A DNA stretch of 43,283 nt from Amycolatopsis taiwanensis DSM 45107 (GTDB lineage Bacteria; Actinomycetota; Actinomycetes; Mycobacteriales; Pseudonocardiaceae), in the NCBI RefSeq assembly GCF_000519205.1, contig NZ_JAFB01000054.1, positions 1 through 43,283 of the forward strand. Direction: 5' to 3'. This document shows, one piece after another, positions 1 to 8,121 of this stretch. Made by a program: the position numbers and the translations under genes. Position 1 is the first letter of the stretch; each line of letters opens with the position of its first letter. Under the pieces are notes generated by a model. The model saw only the letters and a list, made by a program, of their open reading frames with translations. It had not been told where the DNA came from and ran no database searches.

Positions 1-185
1 CGTTGCGAGACCTGGGCCAGATCAGCGATGTCGGGCACCGGCCAGCCCTGGGCGGAGGCCAGCACGACCATCGCCCGCCGCAGACGCACCCGGTCTTTCG
101 CGGTCCGGTTGACCCGCTGCAACCGCTGTCCCTCAGCCATCGACAGCGGCCTCACAAACACTCCCGGTGGTCGAGCCACGATCAT
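1..185 (-). mobile_element. IS630-family transposase, N-terminal part (cut by window edge)
   Basis: On the minus strand an ATG at 185 opens a frame that runs off the left edge after 61 codons. It reads MIVARPPGVFVRPLS, then MAEGQRLQRVNRTAKDRV, RLRRAMVVLASAQGW and PVPDIADLAQVSQ. The run of basic residues, LRRA(M/I)VVL(A/M)SAQG and the following helix-turn-helix segment are typical of the N-terminal DNA-binding domain of actinobacterial IS630-type DDE transposases. The catalytic domain lies outside the window, so intactness cannot be judged. I did not find a convincing terminal inverted repeat to its right. It marks the left edge as accessory DNA. Confidence 0.8.
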
Positions 186-274
186 CCTTCCCGGTCCCGC
201 CATCACGTTCGGGACCAGGATGGGACACCACTCCGGAAAGATCAATTACGACACCAACCAACATTGACGAGGCA

Positions 275-1264
275 CTAGTCGCTGATCAGCAGGTCTCGCA
301 CGTCGCGACGCGGCGTCACCGGGGTCGGCCAGCCGTAACCGATCCGCGCCACGGCCTGCGGATACCACGTGCTACCTAGCAGCCGAGACAACTCGTCCCG
401 CGTGTCCGTGACCTCCACGACCTGCGAGAGCAACGACAACGCCAAGCCCCGCACCGTCGCGGTCAGCCACATGCGCTGCATCGCCTGCCCCGCGTACAGG
501 TCGTCGAGTCGACTGTCGTGGTGCGAGCACACCACGACCAGCAACGGCTCGTACTCGAAGTCCTTGCCGGGAACCCGCGCACGCGCCTGACCACCGGAGA
601 AATCCCGCAGCACCCACTGGTCCTGCGGCTCCGGCAGCGGCCCCGCCGCAGCAGCCGGCACCCCCTCGACGGTTCCCGGCGGCCGGCCGGTCCGCCGGGC
701 CAGCTGGTCGCGGAAACGCGGATCCGCCATCTGCACCCGATGCGCGTGGCGCACCAGGCGCTCCAAAACCCCCAACTCCGAGCGCTCCATCACGTGCAAC
801 CAGCACTGCTCCCGCTGCACCGCGGCGGCCAGCGCGTGCCGGTGCTTGGTCGGTACCTGGGTCTCCCGGAACGGCCGCCTGTTGCTGCGCCGCTTGGGGA
901 TCGCCCGATACAGCTCCTGCTCCCCCGGCGCCTGAGTCGCTCGCCCACCGTCGCGCACCTCGGCCAGCGCGGTGCTCCCGGCAAACCGCGGCAGCAGGGT
1001 CACCACCGGCCGAACGCCTACGTGCTCAAGGGCCAACCGGAGGTTCAGCAACGCCGCACCGCACGCCAACCGCAGTTCCCGGTCGTCAGGGTCCGCAGCG
1101 GGCAGCCGCCGTTGTGGATCGCTGTGCAGCTCGATCGCGTCCGACGCCAGGCGAAAGCGCCACGGCTGGCTGTTGTGCAACGACGGCGCCAGGCCAGCCA
1201 GTCGCACCACCTCCTCGGTCTGCTCCGAGGACAAACCCAACGCCGCAGGGAATGAGGTCATCAT
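275..1264 (-). CDS. Acg-family FMN-binding nitroreductase-like protein
   Basis: About 329 residues. The N-terminal part carries the family signature GLAPSLHNSQPWRF (roughly residues 23-36), followed by a region ending CGAALLNLRLALEHVG. The C-terminal half has the second nitroreductase-like repeat (YAGQAMQRMWLTATVRGLALS). These are hallmarks of the Acg family (Rv2032/Rv3131 type), nitroreductase relatives thought to bind or sequester FMN rather than reduce nitro compounds. I start it at the ATG at 1264 because GAGGGG lies five bases upstream; a second ATG follows directly. A longer in-frame extension upstream lacks family resemblance. The gene stands alone, with a low-GC gene diverging from it. 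In mycobacteria such proteins are dormancy-induced; nothing here shows the regulation. Confidence 0.85.
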   Translation of the reverse strand: MMTSFPAALGLSSEQTEEVVRLAGLAPSLHNSQPWRFRLASDAIELHSDPQRRLPAADPDDRELRLACGAALLNLRLALEHVGVRPVVTLLPRFAGSTALAEVRDGGRATQAPGEQELYRAIPKRRSNRRPFRETQVPTKHRHALAAAVQREQCWLHVMERSELGVLERLVRHAHRVQMADPRFRDQLARRTGRPPGTVEGVPAAAAGPLPEPQDQWVLRDFSGGQARARVPGKDFEYEPLLVVVCSHHDSRLDDLYAGQAMQRMWLTATVRGLALSLLSQVVEVTDTRDELSRLLGSTWYPQAVARIGYGWPTPVTPRRDVRDLLISD

Positions 1265-1425
1265 CGAGTCCCCTCGGGTACGCCGTGCCCGCACATCGAG
1301 TCTTGCAGACCATCGACGTCCCCGCTTAGCCCGAAACCGATGCCAACACCGACACGGCCACCGCATGCAAGGCGACGTCCGACCACCGAACTGCACCTGT
1401 TGCGACCGCGTGACGTTGCACGATC

Positions 1426-1920
1426 TTGGAGGCTCTACCAAATAAGCAAGGCGCCAGCATCCTGGGATCGGATCAGTTTCTACGAAATGGGAAGAAGTTC
1501 AGAACCCCTTTGCCTGACGATAAAATACCACCTCTATCGCGGTCCAGCGAACGCAGCTTCATCTTACAACAATACGTCAACAGCCACAACCAGTTGATCC
1601 TGGAAAGTTTCGGCAATAACCAAACCGATATCGTGAAGATAGTCTTCTCCGGCGTGGAAAGAATAGAAGTAGACCGCTCTTATCGTGGGGGAATAGACAT
1701 CGCAACGGTCAATCCGCACGAATTTTACCGGCAGTCGCATCCTTTGGTGAAGCCACTACTGTGGACGATCACATCACCGAACGGGACAGGCTTCGTCGCG
1801 GCAAGCAGAGTGCGAATCGCTCGGCTTTCTCACGACGGTGAGGAACTGGAGGTACTGTTCGCCGCCCATCAATCTCCGCAATCGGGTAAGTCGAGTGACG
1901 ACACCCGGCCTAGCCCATAG
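1426..1920 (+). CDS. hypothetical protein, low-GC orphan
   Basis: An open frame of 164 codons starting at TTG (GTG or ATG alternatives are not available near the start). I do not recognise the product. The central part, from LILESFGNNQTDIVKIVF through VERIEVDRSYRGGIDIATV to PLLWTITSPNGTGFVAASRVRIARL, looks like a soluble beta-rich protein, with no signal peptide or membrane segment. The stretch is visibly richer in A and T than its neighbours and uses codons such as AAT, ATA and TTT that are rare elsewhere in the window, which suggests recent acquisition. No clear ribosome site precedes the TTG, so the true start is uncertain. It diverges from the Acg-type gene. Confidence 0.5.
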   Translation: MEALPNKQGASILGSDQFLRNGKKFRTPLPDDKIPPLSRSSERSFILQQYVNSHNQLILESFGNNQTDIVKIVFSGVERIEVDRSYRGGIDIATVNPHEFYRQSHPLVKPLLWTITSPNGTGFVAASRVRIARLSHDGEELEVLFAAHQSPQSGKSSDDTRPSP

Positions 1921-1974
1921 CACCGAAACAGGCGGAGGTCGCCACTGGCAGGTTCAAGTGGTGAGTGCACCAGG

Positions 1975-2259
1975 TTAGCTGATCACGGATTCCAAGATCG
2001 TGGCACCACGTAACGCCGACGGATCGACGCTGAAGTAGGACTTCGAGAGGTGATAGCCGTCGGCGTCGACCCAGGCGCCCACCGGGGTATCGCCGGAATC
2101 GGGGAAATTCTTCAACGGCGCATGCACATCGGTATGCGTGCTGACCGCCGATTGGATGAGCTGGAAGCTCTTGGCCGCCGCTTCACCGGCGCCGAGCAGC
2201 ATCAGGCTGCTCGCCACCAACCCGGACAGCAGCATGTAGATCGACACACGTCTGACCAT
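1975..2259 (-). pseudogene. truncated exported protein (start of a possible DNRLRE-type surface protein)
   Basis: 94 residues from an ATG at 2259 with GGGGG five bases upstream. The first ~30 residues (MVRRVSIYMLLSGLVASS through GAGEAAAK) form a clear Sec signal peptide with an AAA cleavage region. The mature part contains THTDVHAPLKNFPDSGD, GAWVDADGYHLSKSYFSV and DPSALRGATILESVIS, then stops. The pattern T-D plus a SKSYF(S/T)(V/F)D(P/L)SALRGATI segment recalls the first strand set of DNRLRE-type surface proteins, which normally continue for hundreds of residues. I therefore think this is a 5' remnant that meets an early stop, although a genuine small secreted protein is possible. Confidence 0.5.
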
Positions 2260-2349
2260 CCGGGCCCCCAAGTGCTCGTCTCGGTCTCGACGTGGGGATC
2301 GCGCCGGAAGTACCGGACATTACGTGCTCAGCCGGCAAACTGCCGTGCG

Positions 2350-2808
2350 TCAAAGGAAAGACCGGCTTCGTGCGCGGTGACCGCCCGAGGTCTTGGTGGT
2401 GGCATCGCCCGCACCGGCTTCCTTCTCAGTAGGCTCCCACCACACCAGATTGGCGGCCGCCTGGGCCACCGGCTCGATGATCTCCCAGCCCTCGGCGATC
2501 AGCCCATCGTCGATCCGCCAGATATCGACGACCGCGATCTCCGGCCCACCATCGGGGAGCTGTCGCCGCGAGTGCATCACGACGTGATCACCATCGGCCA
2601 GCAGGTGGTGGACCTCGACCCGCATATCGGCTAGCGGGGTGAGTGCCGCGTGTACGGCGGCGAGCCATTCCGCCTTGGTCGAGGAGATCGAGTCCGGCCT
2701 GTGATGGACGAAGTCATCACTCAGCAACGATTCCAGCGCGTCGACGCTGCCCGTCCCGATCAGTTCCGCCAGTGCCCGTTGAACGATGCTCTTGTTGTCT
2801 GTGGTCAT
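2350..2808 (-). CDS. SnoaL-like / NTF2-fold protein
   Basis: 152 residues from ATG 2808 (MTTDNKSIVQRALAEL). The N-terminal helix, the FVHHRPDS segment and the strand series HHLLADGDHVVMHSRR and AVVDIWRIDDGLIAEGWEI are typical of the SnoaL-like polyketide-cyclase/NTF2 fold, usually 125-150 residues. The function of single SnoaL-like proteins cannot be read from sequence; many are orphan isomerases, hydrolases or ligand-binding proteins. An in-frame ATG at 2859 with GGAG upstream is an alternative start that would add 17 residues. The gene diverges from an XRE-type regulator across about 90 bases, an arrangement usual for MmyB-type regulators and their target gene, so I infer that the regulator controls it. 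Confidence 0.8.
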   Translation of the reverse strand: MTTDNKSIVQRALAELIGTGSVDALESLLSDDFVHHRPDSISSTKAEWLAAVHAALTPLADMRVEVHHLLADGDHVVMHSRRQLPDGGPEIAVVDIWRIDDGLIAEGWEIIEPVAQAAANLVWWEPTEKEAGAGDATTKTSGGHRARSRSFL

Positions 2809-2894
2809 GGATGCAGTGTTTCCGCGGTCGCAACGGTTGTCGATGAAGTCGGATTTCATGGCGTACGGCTCCACGATGAGTACTCTCGACGACC

Positions 2895-3665
2895 GTGCAC
2901 ACAGTCGGGGAGCTCCTGCGGCAGTGGCGGCATCGCCGACGACTCAGCCAGCTCGATCTTGCGATCGCGGCCGACGTCTCGGCTCGTCACGTCAGCCTGG
3001 TCGAGACGGGCAAGTCCAACCCGAGCGCCGAAATGGTTCTCCGGCTCGCGGACCAGCTCGATGTGCCGTTGCGTGAGCGCAACCGGCTGTTGCTCGCGGC
3101 CGGTTTCGCACCCCGGTACGCCGAGCGGCCACTCGAGGACGACGCGCTGTCGGCGGCCCGGGACGCGGTCGCAAGGGTGCTCCGCGCGCATGAGCCGTAC
3201 CCGGCGTTGGCCTTCGATCGCCGGTGGAACATCGTGATGACCAACCGAGCGGTCGAGCCGTTCTTCGCGGGCGTCGATCCCGACCTGCTCCGGCCGCCCA
3301 TCAACCTGGTTCGGCTGGGGCTGGACCCGCGCGGGTTCGCTCCCCTGGTCGTCAACCTGGCCGACGTGCGTATGGTGTTCCGCTCCCGGATCAGGCGTCA
3401 GCTCGCCGTTGCTCCCGACGCCGAGCTCACCGCGCTCTACAAGGAACTGCTGGAGCCCAACTCCGAGGACGCGTCGAGCCGATCGGTCGAATCCGATGTC
3501 GTGATCCCGATGATCCTTCGCTTGGACGGACGGCAGCTGCGGCTGTTCTCGACCATCACCACGTTCGGTACCCCGATGGACATCACGCTGGACGAGGTCG
3601 CGATCGAGTCGTACTACCCGGCGGACGCGGAGAGCGCTGCCTACTTCGAGGAGCCCGACGGTTGA
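2895..3665 (+). CDS. XRE-family regulator with MmyB-type ligand-binding domain
   Basis: 256 residues from GTG 2895. Residues ~5-60 form a helix-turn-helix (LLRQWRHRRRLSQLDLAIAA, then SARHVSLVETGKSNPSAEMV). Residues ~85-250 match the MmyB-like domain: a HEPYPALAFDRRWNIVMTN motif, NLVRLGLDPRG, LRLFSTITTFGTPMDITLDE and a terminal ESYYPAD. MmyB-type regulators control a divergent neighbour, often an oxidoreductase or NTF2-fold protein; here that is the SnoaL-like gene. The ligand is unknown; a fatty acid has been seen in a related domain. The intergenic gap is too short to hold much beyond overlapping promoters, and I saw no strong palindrome in it. Confidence 0.88.
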   Translation: MHTVGELLRQWRHRRRLSQLDLAIAADVSARHVSLVETGKSNPSAEMVLRLADQLDVPLRERNRLLLAAGFAPRYAERPLEDDALSAARDAVARVLRAHEPYPALAFDRRWNIVMTNRAVEPFFAGVDPDLLRPPINLVRLGLDPRGFAPLVVNLADVRMVFRSRIRRQLAVAPDAELTALYKELLEPNSEDASSRSVESDVVIPMILRLDGRQLRLFSTITTFGTPMDITLDEVAIESYYPADAESAAYFEEPDG

Positions 3666-3711
3666 CCTCTGGGCGTTTGTGTCTGGGATGTTTGATCGGA
3701 AATGGGCCCGT

Positions 3712-4965
3712 TCAGCCCCGCTGGTACGCCACGAAACGGGGACCGGTACCCGCGCTGCGTTTGGAGGTGACGTCACCGGGGGTGGGTGGCAGCGCCGAGA
3801 CCATCGCGCCGGCGGACGCGACGACCGGCACCGGCCAGTCGCCGTCGCCCAGCGGTTGCCCGGTCCGCAGGTCGATCGCGACCGAGCGCCCACCGCGGGT
3901 TCCATACCCGACACCCTGGTGAGCCAACATGAGGTCCAGCATCCCGCCGGACGATGCGTCCTCCCAGAGCTGCACGCCGGAGGCCAGGTCGAACGCCCGC
4001 GCGACGCGAAAACCGTCGAGGCCCGTCACGACGACCGTGCCGCTGCCGGTGTCGACCGCCGTGCGCGGTTCCGGCTCGTCACCGAGCGCGGCGATCAGCC
4101 GGCCGGTGCGCAGATCGTGCAGTGCCATCCGGTCGATGGCATCGGCATCGGACCAGCGCAACGCAACGACACCACTGTCCGAGGCGTCAGCACCGTCCGC
4201 CAGCGCAGCCATGGGGCGGGTGACGTTCCAGTCCTCGGGCAGCGTCAGCGCGGAGGACTCCCAAAGAACGGAGCCGCTCCGCGTGTCGACGGCGGTCACG
4301 ATGCCGTCCCCACCGAACAGGCCGATCCCCTCGTGCTCATACAGCGGCGCCGCGCCCGCGCGAGGCGGCTTCACCGGCGTGCCGGCCGCAGCCGAGAGCA
4401 TGACCTTCTCGCCCTGCGCGCCACCGACTATGGAAGGCGTGTTCATCCCGAAGATCAATCCCGGTCCCTGCATCGGGCCAGGAACGCTCACCGGACCCCA
4501 CACACGATCGCCGTCATGCGCGTCGTAAGCGTTGGCCGTGGTGACTGCGGCGATCCTGCCGTTGCGGTTGTCGGCGTCGCTCGCCAGGACGACGGCGACC
4601 GCGCGCCCGCCGGAGTTGGTCACGCCGTACCCAACACAAGCCGGGTTCGTACGTACCGCCCAACGAGTGGAGCCACTGGCGTCGACACCGACCACCGAAA
4701 GATCCGCCTGTTCATCGGTGGGGTAGACGAGACCGACCAGCATGTCGCCCGCCGCCCGGGGCACGTCGTCGAACGGGGCCGTCCACATCGGACCTCGAGC
4801 GGCGGGCAACTCTGCGTCCGGCACGTCAGGCGCGGGTTGCGGCTCCGACGCCACTCTCACCACCTCGGGTTCCGGCAGGGGCTCGGCGGTCTCGGTGCCG
4901 CATGCGGCGAGGAGCACGCCCGCCACGGCAGCAATTCCGAGCCGAGCCAGCGCGTGGCGCCGCAT
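3712..4965 (-). CDS. lipoprotein with PQQ-like beta-propeller repeats
   Basis: 417 residues. The start MRRHALARLGIAAVAGVL is followed by a lipobox LLAAC, with the modified cysteine near residue 22, so the product should be a membrane-anchored exported lipoprotein. The body shows repeated blade-like units: GSTRWAV, NAYDAHDGDRVWGP, VTAVDTRSGSVLWES, ALHDLRTGRLIAAL, ARAFDLASGVQLWED, VAIDLRTGQPLGD. These resemble PQQ-like propellers in which a D-x-x-(T/S)-G-x-x-x-W motif recurs. No catalytic dehydrogenase features are visible, so a scaffold or surface-binding role is more likely than an enzyme. It converges with the XRE gene. A 6-bp inverted repeat lies just upstream of its start. Confidence 0.78.
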   Translation of the reverse strand: MRRHALARLGIAAVAGVLLAACGTETAEPLPEPEVVRVASEPQPAPDVPDAELPAARGPMWTAPFDDVPRAAGDMLVGLVYPTDEQADLSVVGVDASGSTRWAVRTNPACVGYGVTNSGGRAVAVVLASDADNRNGRIAAVTTANAYDAHDGDRVWGPVSVPGPMQGPGLIFGMNTPSIVGGAQGEKVMLSAAAGTPVKPPRAGAAPLYEHEGIGLFGGDGIVTAVDTRSGSVLWESSALTLPEDWNVTRPMAALADGADASDSGVVALRWSDADAIDRMALHDLRTGRLIAALGDEPEPRTAVDTGSGTVVVTGLDGFRVARAFDLASGVQLWEDASSGGMLDLMLAHQGVGYGTRGGRSVAIDLRTGQPLGDGDWPVPVVASAGAMVSALPPTPGDVTSKRSAGTGPRFVAYQRG

Positions 4966-4986
4966 CGATCCTCCGTTCGCCGTTAC

Positions 4987-5003
4987 TACTATCAGGCATA
5001 GTA
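4987..5003 (-). promoter_or_regulatory. inverted repeat upstream of the lipoprotein gene
   Basis: TACTAT and ATAGTA form 6-bp arms separated by five bases, about 22 bases upstream of the lipoprotein ATG at 4965. Read on the minus strand the arm also offers a TACTAT -10-like hexamer. Overlap of an inverted repeat with a promoter would suit a repressor operator; this is inference. Confidence 0.35.
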
Positions 5004-5049
5004 TCCGGGCGTCCGGAGCGCCGGCACGGTGGGCGCTCAGGCCAGGGCC

Positions 5050-5329
5050 GGTGCCCCCACCCAGCTGACCGCCGAGAGCGCGGCCCGGCTGCTACGCGCC
5101 GTCCGACCCCACGACGTCGCCGGAAAGACGCTGCAGCACCTCGCGGCCGACCTCGTCGCACATGATGGCGCCATGCCAAATCCGGCACGACACCGAGGGC
5201 CGCGCCTATTACCAGCGCAAGCAAGCAGCGGGCAAGGTCCACAAAGAAGTCATGCGGTGCCGGTGAAGACGACCGTCCGATGTGGTCTACCGTCAACTCC
5301 TCGGGGATGCCGTGCGAGGATCAACTTGA
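5050..5329 (+). pseudogene. IS110-family transposase remnant
   Basis: Two fragments of an IS110 transposase can be read on the plus strand in different frames. The first (about 5065-5160) gives LTAESAARLLRAVRP then HDVAGKTLQHLAADLVA, which matches the segment after the catalytic DEDD domain. The second starts at 5177 and gives QIRHDTEGRAYYQRKQAAG then KVHKEVMRC. After a frame change it continues as SDVVYRQLLGDAV and ends at a TGA at 5329. QLRHD-x-x-GR-x-YY-x-RK and VYRQLL-x-DA are C-terminal hallmarks of the family. The catalytic start and the central part are missing and there is at least one frameshift, so it cannot be active. The remaining 170 bases up to the DUF885 gene hold only overlapping palindromes. 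Confidence 0.75.
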
Positions 5330-5343
5330 CACAGAAAGGCGCC

Positions 5344-5375
5344 GTTCGTATTACGAACCCGGTTCTTCGGGTTCG
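5344..5375. repeat. overlapping palindromes next to the IS110 remnant
   Basis: GTTCGTA-T-TACGAAC (5344-5358) overlaps a second inverted repeat, CGAACCCG at 5354-5361 with CGGGTTCG at 5368-5375 and a six-base loop. The two share CGAAC and cannot form at the same time. They sit 15 bases after the transposase stop codon, where IS110 elements have their right end, so they may be the end or the target of the lost element. A terminator-like role is also possible. Confidence 0.4.
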
Positions 5376-5502
5376 GCCACGGCTACCCCTCAGCGAAGGC
5401 CTGCGAAGCTGCTTATGCCAACGAAACGGCCAGCCTGACGGCCCCGGCGTCCAGGCCGCACCTGGTCGAGCATGGCGGACGCATCGTCGCGCCCGGCCAC
5501 CC

Positions 5503-7122
5503 TCACGCGGGAGGGTGGTCTTCGGTGGTCAGAAAGCGGCGGAGCGGGTCGAGGCCCATGGGGCCCAGCGCGAGCGCGGCGGCGTGGAACGCCTTGCGGT
5601 CGAAGGAAGTTCCGGCGGCGCGTTCGGCAGCCGCGCGGGTCTCGCGCCACAGGCGGGCGCCGACGCCGAACGACAAGGCCTGCCCCGGCCAGCCCAGGTA
5701 GCGGTCCACCTCGAACGCCGCCGTGTGCGGCGCCAGCCCGGCCACGTCGGTCAGCACTTCCCGCGCCACGGCGACGTTCCAGGACTCCGCCGCGGTGACG
5801 CCGTTGTGCCTCGGGATCGGCAGGCGCAGGTGCAGCCCGAGATCGATGACGATGCGGGCGGCCCGCCAGCGCCGGTCCAGCAGCAGGCCGATCCGTTCGC
5901 CCGGGTCGCGGATGAGGCCGAGTTCGTCGGCGAGTTGTTCGGCGTAGTGCGCCCAGCCCTCCGCGTACCCGTGCACGTGGCACAGCGCCCGCTGCCACGG
6001 GTGCAGGTCCGGCAGCGCCATCGTGATCGCGTGCTGGAGGTGGTGGCCGGGCAGCGACTCGTGGTGCAGCGCGCTGATCTGGCGCCACGACGCGACGTCA
6101 CCGGACGGGACCGTCCACCACACCCGGCCGGGCCGGGTGAGTCCCGGGTCGGGTGGCACGTAGTACATGACGCCCGCGTCCGCGCGGACGATGTCGCACT
6201 CCACCGCGCGTGTCCTGGCCGGGATGTCGAAGTGCGTGCCGTCGAGCGCGTCGGTGGTCTCGGCGACACGGTCGCGCAACCAGCCGACGAGCGCGTCGGC
6301 CCCGCTCAGCAGGCGGCGCGGATCACGGTCCAACATGGACAGTGCGGCCGGGACGCCGCGGCCGGTGATCTTCGCGGCCTCCCCGGCGAGCGCCTCTTCC
6401 AGCTCCCGCAACAGCGCCCAGCCGTACTCGTACAGGTCGTCCAGGTCGACGCGGGCGCCGAGGAACGCACTCGCGGTCACCTCGTACAGCTCCCGGCCGA
6501 CGGCGTCCTCCTCCGGTGCGCGCGGCGCCAGCTCACCGGTGAGGAACGCCGCGAAGTCCGCGGTGGCCGCGGCGGCAGCCGACGCGGCGACGGCTAGGCG
6601 GGAGGTCAGCGGTCCGGTGTGGCGGCGCACCAGCGCCGGGTAGAAGTCGTCGCGGTCGACCCACGACGCGCACTGTGCAGCCACGGCGCGAATCTGCCGC
6701 AGTGGCACCACGTTCCCGCGGTCGGCGGAGAGCCTCAACGTGTCGGCGTAGTCCGCAAGCGCGGCCGGTACGCGTTCGAGGTTCGCGGCGACAACCGCCC
6801 AGTCGTCCTCGGTGCCGGTCGGCAGCTTGTCGAAGACGCCTCGCACCTGGTGCACCGGGGTGGCGAGCGGGGCGAGCAGGCGAGTGGTGAAACCCGCCTC
6901 GTACAGCGCGATGTCGCTGGCGGTCCGTTCGGCGAGGGCCGCGCCGAGCGGGTCTATCGGATCCACAGTGGACGCGGCGACCGCGAGTTCGTGCCGGGCG
7001 GCGAACGCCTCCGGCGACAACAGCGGCACGATCACCTCGGGCTGTTCACCGAGCGCCTGCGCCGCGTAGGCGTCGAGTTCGGCCAGCCCGGCCAGGTACC
7101 GGTCGGCGACCGGCGCGCTCAC
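5503..7122 (-). CDS. DUF885-family metallohydrolase (putative peptidase)
   Basis: 539 residues from GTG 7122. The C-terminal half shows the diagnostic DUF885 motifs: HESLPGHH at about residues 354-361 and EGWAHYAEQ at about 388-396. They resemble an HExxH-type zinc site with a distant glutamate. Members of the family are predicted metallopeptidases, mostly cytoplasmic; few have a known substrate. No signal peptide is present. The start overlaps the stop of a short upstream frame by a GTGA junction, which shows that it was once translationally coupled to an upstream partner. That partner is now broken (see 7119-7430). The likely partner was an F420-dependent luciferase-like oxidoreductase. Confidence 0.85.
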   Translation of the reverse strand: MSAPVADRYLAGLAELDAYAAQALGEQPEVIVPLLSPEAFAARHELAVAASTVDPIDPLGAALAERTASDIALYEAGFTTRLLAPLATPVHQVRGVFDKLPTGTEDDWAVVAANLERVPAALADYADTLRLSADRGNVVPLRQIRAVAAQCASWVDRDDFYPALVRRHTGPLTSRLAVAASAAAAATADFAAFLTGELAPRAPEEDAVGRELYEVTASAFLGARVDLDDLYEYGWALLRELEEALAGEAAKITGRGVPAALSMLDRDPRRLLSGADALVGWLRDRVAETTDALDGTHFDIPARTRAVECDIVRADAGVMYYVPPDPGLTRPGRVWWTVPSGDVASWRQISALHHESLPGHHLQHAITMALPDLHPWQRALCHVHGYAEGWAHYAEQLADELGLIRDPGERIGLLLDRRWRAARIVIDLGLHLRLPIPRHNGVTAAESWNVAVAREVLTDVAGLAPHTAAFEVDRYLGWPGQALSFGVGARLWRETRAAAERAAGTSFDRKAFHAAALALGPMGLDPLRRFLTTEDHPPA

Positions 7123-7430
7123 CGCTCCCCCCGCGGGGCCGGCAGCACCGCACGCCCGAGCAACTCGACGCCGTGCCGGTCGGTGACGCCGTGCCGGGTG
7201 CCGAACTCGACCCGCGTCGCACCGGCGGCGAACAATGCCTCGGCGTGCCTGGCGACATCCTCGACCGCGTTGCGGAACCTCATGACCTCAAGCAACTGCG
7301 GGCCGGTATCGCGCAGGCGTTCGTCGTCTTCGTTGAATTTTCGCACCACCCGCCGGCAAGTTGCGCGTTTGGTCCTCATATCACCTGGCGAAGCCAGGAA
7401 TACTCGCCGGCCGGAGACGGAAAGCGACAT
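7119..7430 (-). pseudogene. chimeric remnant: DUF4062-like N-terminus joined to the C-terminus of an F420-type LLM oxidoreductase
   Basis: A 103-codon frame with two dissimilar parts. The first ~45 residues (RRVFLASPGDMRTKRA, then TCRRVVRKFNEDDERL) look like the start of DUF4062-type domains, which begin with a VF(L/I)(S/A)SPGD motif. The last ~45 (ARHAEALFAAGATRVEFG, then HGVTDRHGVELLGRAVLP) match the extreme C-terminus of F420-dependent luciferase-like oxidoreductases. Neither part is complete. The most economical reading is that a deletion fused two genes in frame near residue 50. The stop codon overlaps the DUF885 start, so ribosomes may still reach that gene from here. A real small protein cannot be excluded. 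Confidence 0.5.
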
Positions 7431-7598
7431 CGTGGCATCCTACCGGTCGACCGAGCGGCTGAGGCTTGACCGAGAGGTAACGCGGACGACTCCAGCGACC
7501 TTCAGCGGCTAACCACGAAGGTCCGTCCACGACGGTTTCCGCGGCCCGTACCGCTTCACTATGCGTCGCACCGAGCGCGAATGATCGCGGCGGAAGCA

Positions 7599-7997
7599 TT
7601 AACGACGCCGGGACTCGGCACACGCAATGCACGTCCGCGTGGCGGGAAGTGCTTCCAGCCGCCCATCGGCGATAGCCCCGCCGCACCGCTCACACCGACC
7701 ATAGGTCCCCGCGCGCAACCGCCCCGCGGCGCTGTCGAACTCGGCGAGCTCGGCCCGTGCCTGGCGAAGCAAGTCCTGCACCTGCGCGCGTTCGAAGGCG
7801 ACGGTCGCCCCCTCCGGGTCATGCTCGTCATCATTGGTCGCCCACGCCGAAGACTCCACAATGCCCTCAACCTGCCGAGCCAGCCCGTCGATCCGCCTCA
7901 CCGTCGCCGCCCGCTCCGCCAGCAACCGCGCCTCGACGACCGCGTACCGGTGGGCCGGCATCCCACTGGATCCATGCTGGTCAACCACGCTCACCAC
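7599..7997 (-). CDS. TraR/DksA-family C4 zinc-finger protein
   Basis: 132 residues from GTG 7997. An N-terminal helical region (RYAVVEARLLAERAATVRR and later VQDLLRQARAELAEFDSA) would form the coiled-coil hairpin. The C-terminus carries GRCERCGGAIADGRLEALP and TRTCIACAESRRR, giving the four cysteines of the DksA/TraR zinc finger. Proteins of this fold reach into the RNA polymerase secondary channel. Stand-alone actinobacterial members are common and mostly uncharacterised. The exact start is uncertain, since an ATG twelve codons in (MPAHRYAVV) is also possible. It lies downstream of the MFS gene at 8122, separated by about 120 bases. Confidence 0.85.
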   Translation of the reverse strand: MVSVVDQHGSSGMPAHRYAVVEARLLAERAATVRRIDGLARQVEGIVESSAWATNDDEHDPEGATVAFERAQVQDLLRQARAELAEFDSAAGRLRAGTYGRCERCGGAIADGRLEALPATRTCIACAESRRR

Positions 7998-8121
7998 GAT
8001 AACGGCCGCGGTGCCGGCGCGAGCCGCTCAGCGGAGCATCGGTGGCACTGTGCGCAGTACAGCTTCCTTAACGCCGTACTTGAAGAGACGCCTGGGGTTG
8101 CGGTCGTTCTCGTGTGGTGGG

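Noticed and set aside
4826..5296. 156-codon minus-strand frame upstream of the lipoprotein
   Set aside because: Arg-rich random text overlapping the IS110 remnant and the lipoprotein start.
5029..6597. 522-codon plus-strand frame
   Set aside because: Antisense to DUF885 for most of its length. Only its first part coincides with an IS110 fragment, which is reported as a remnant.
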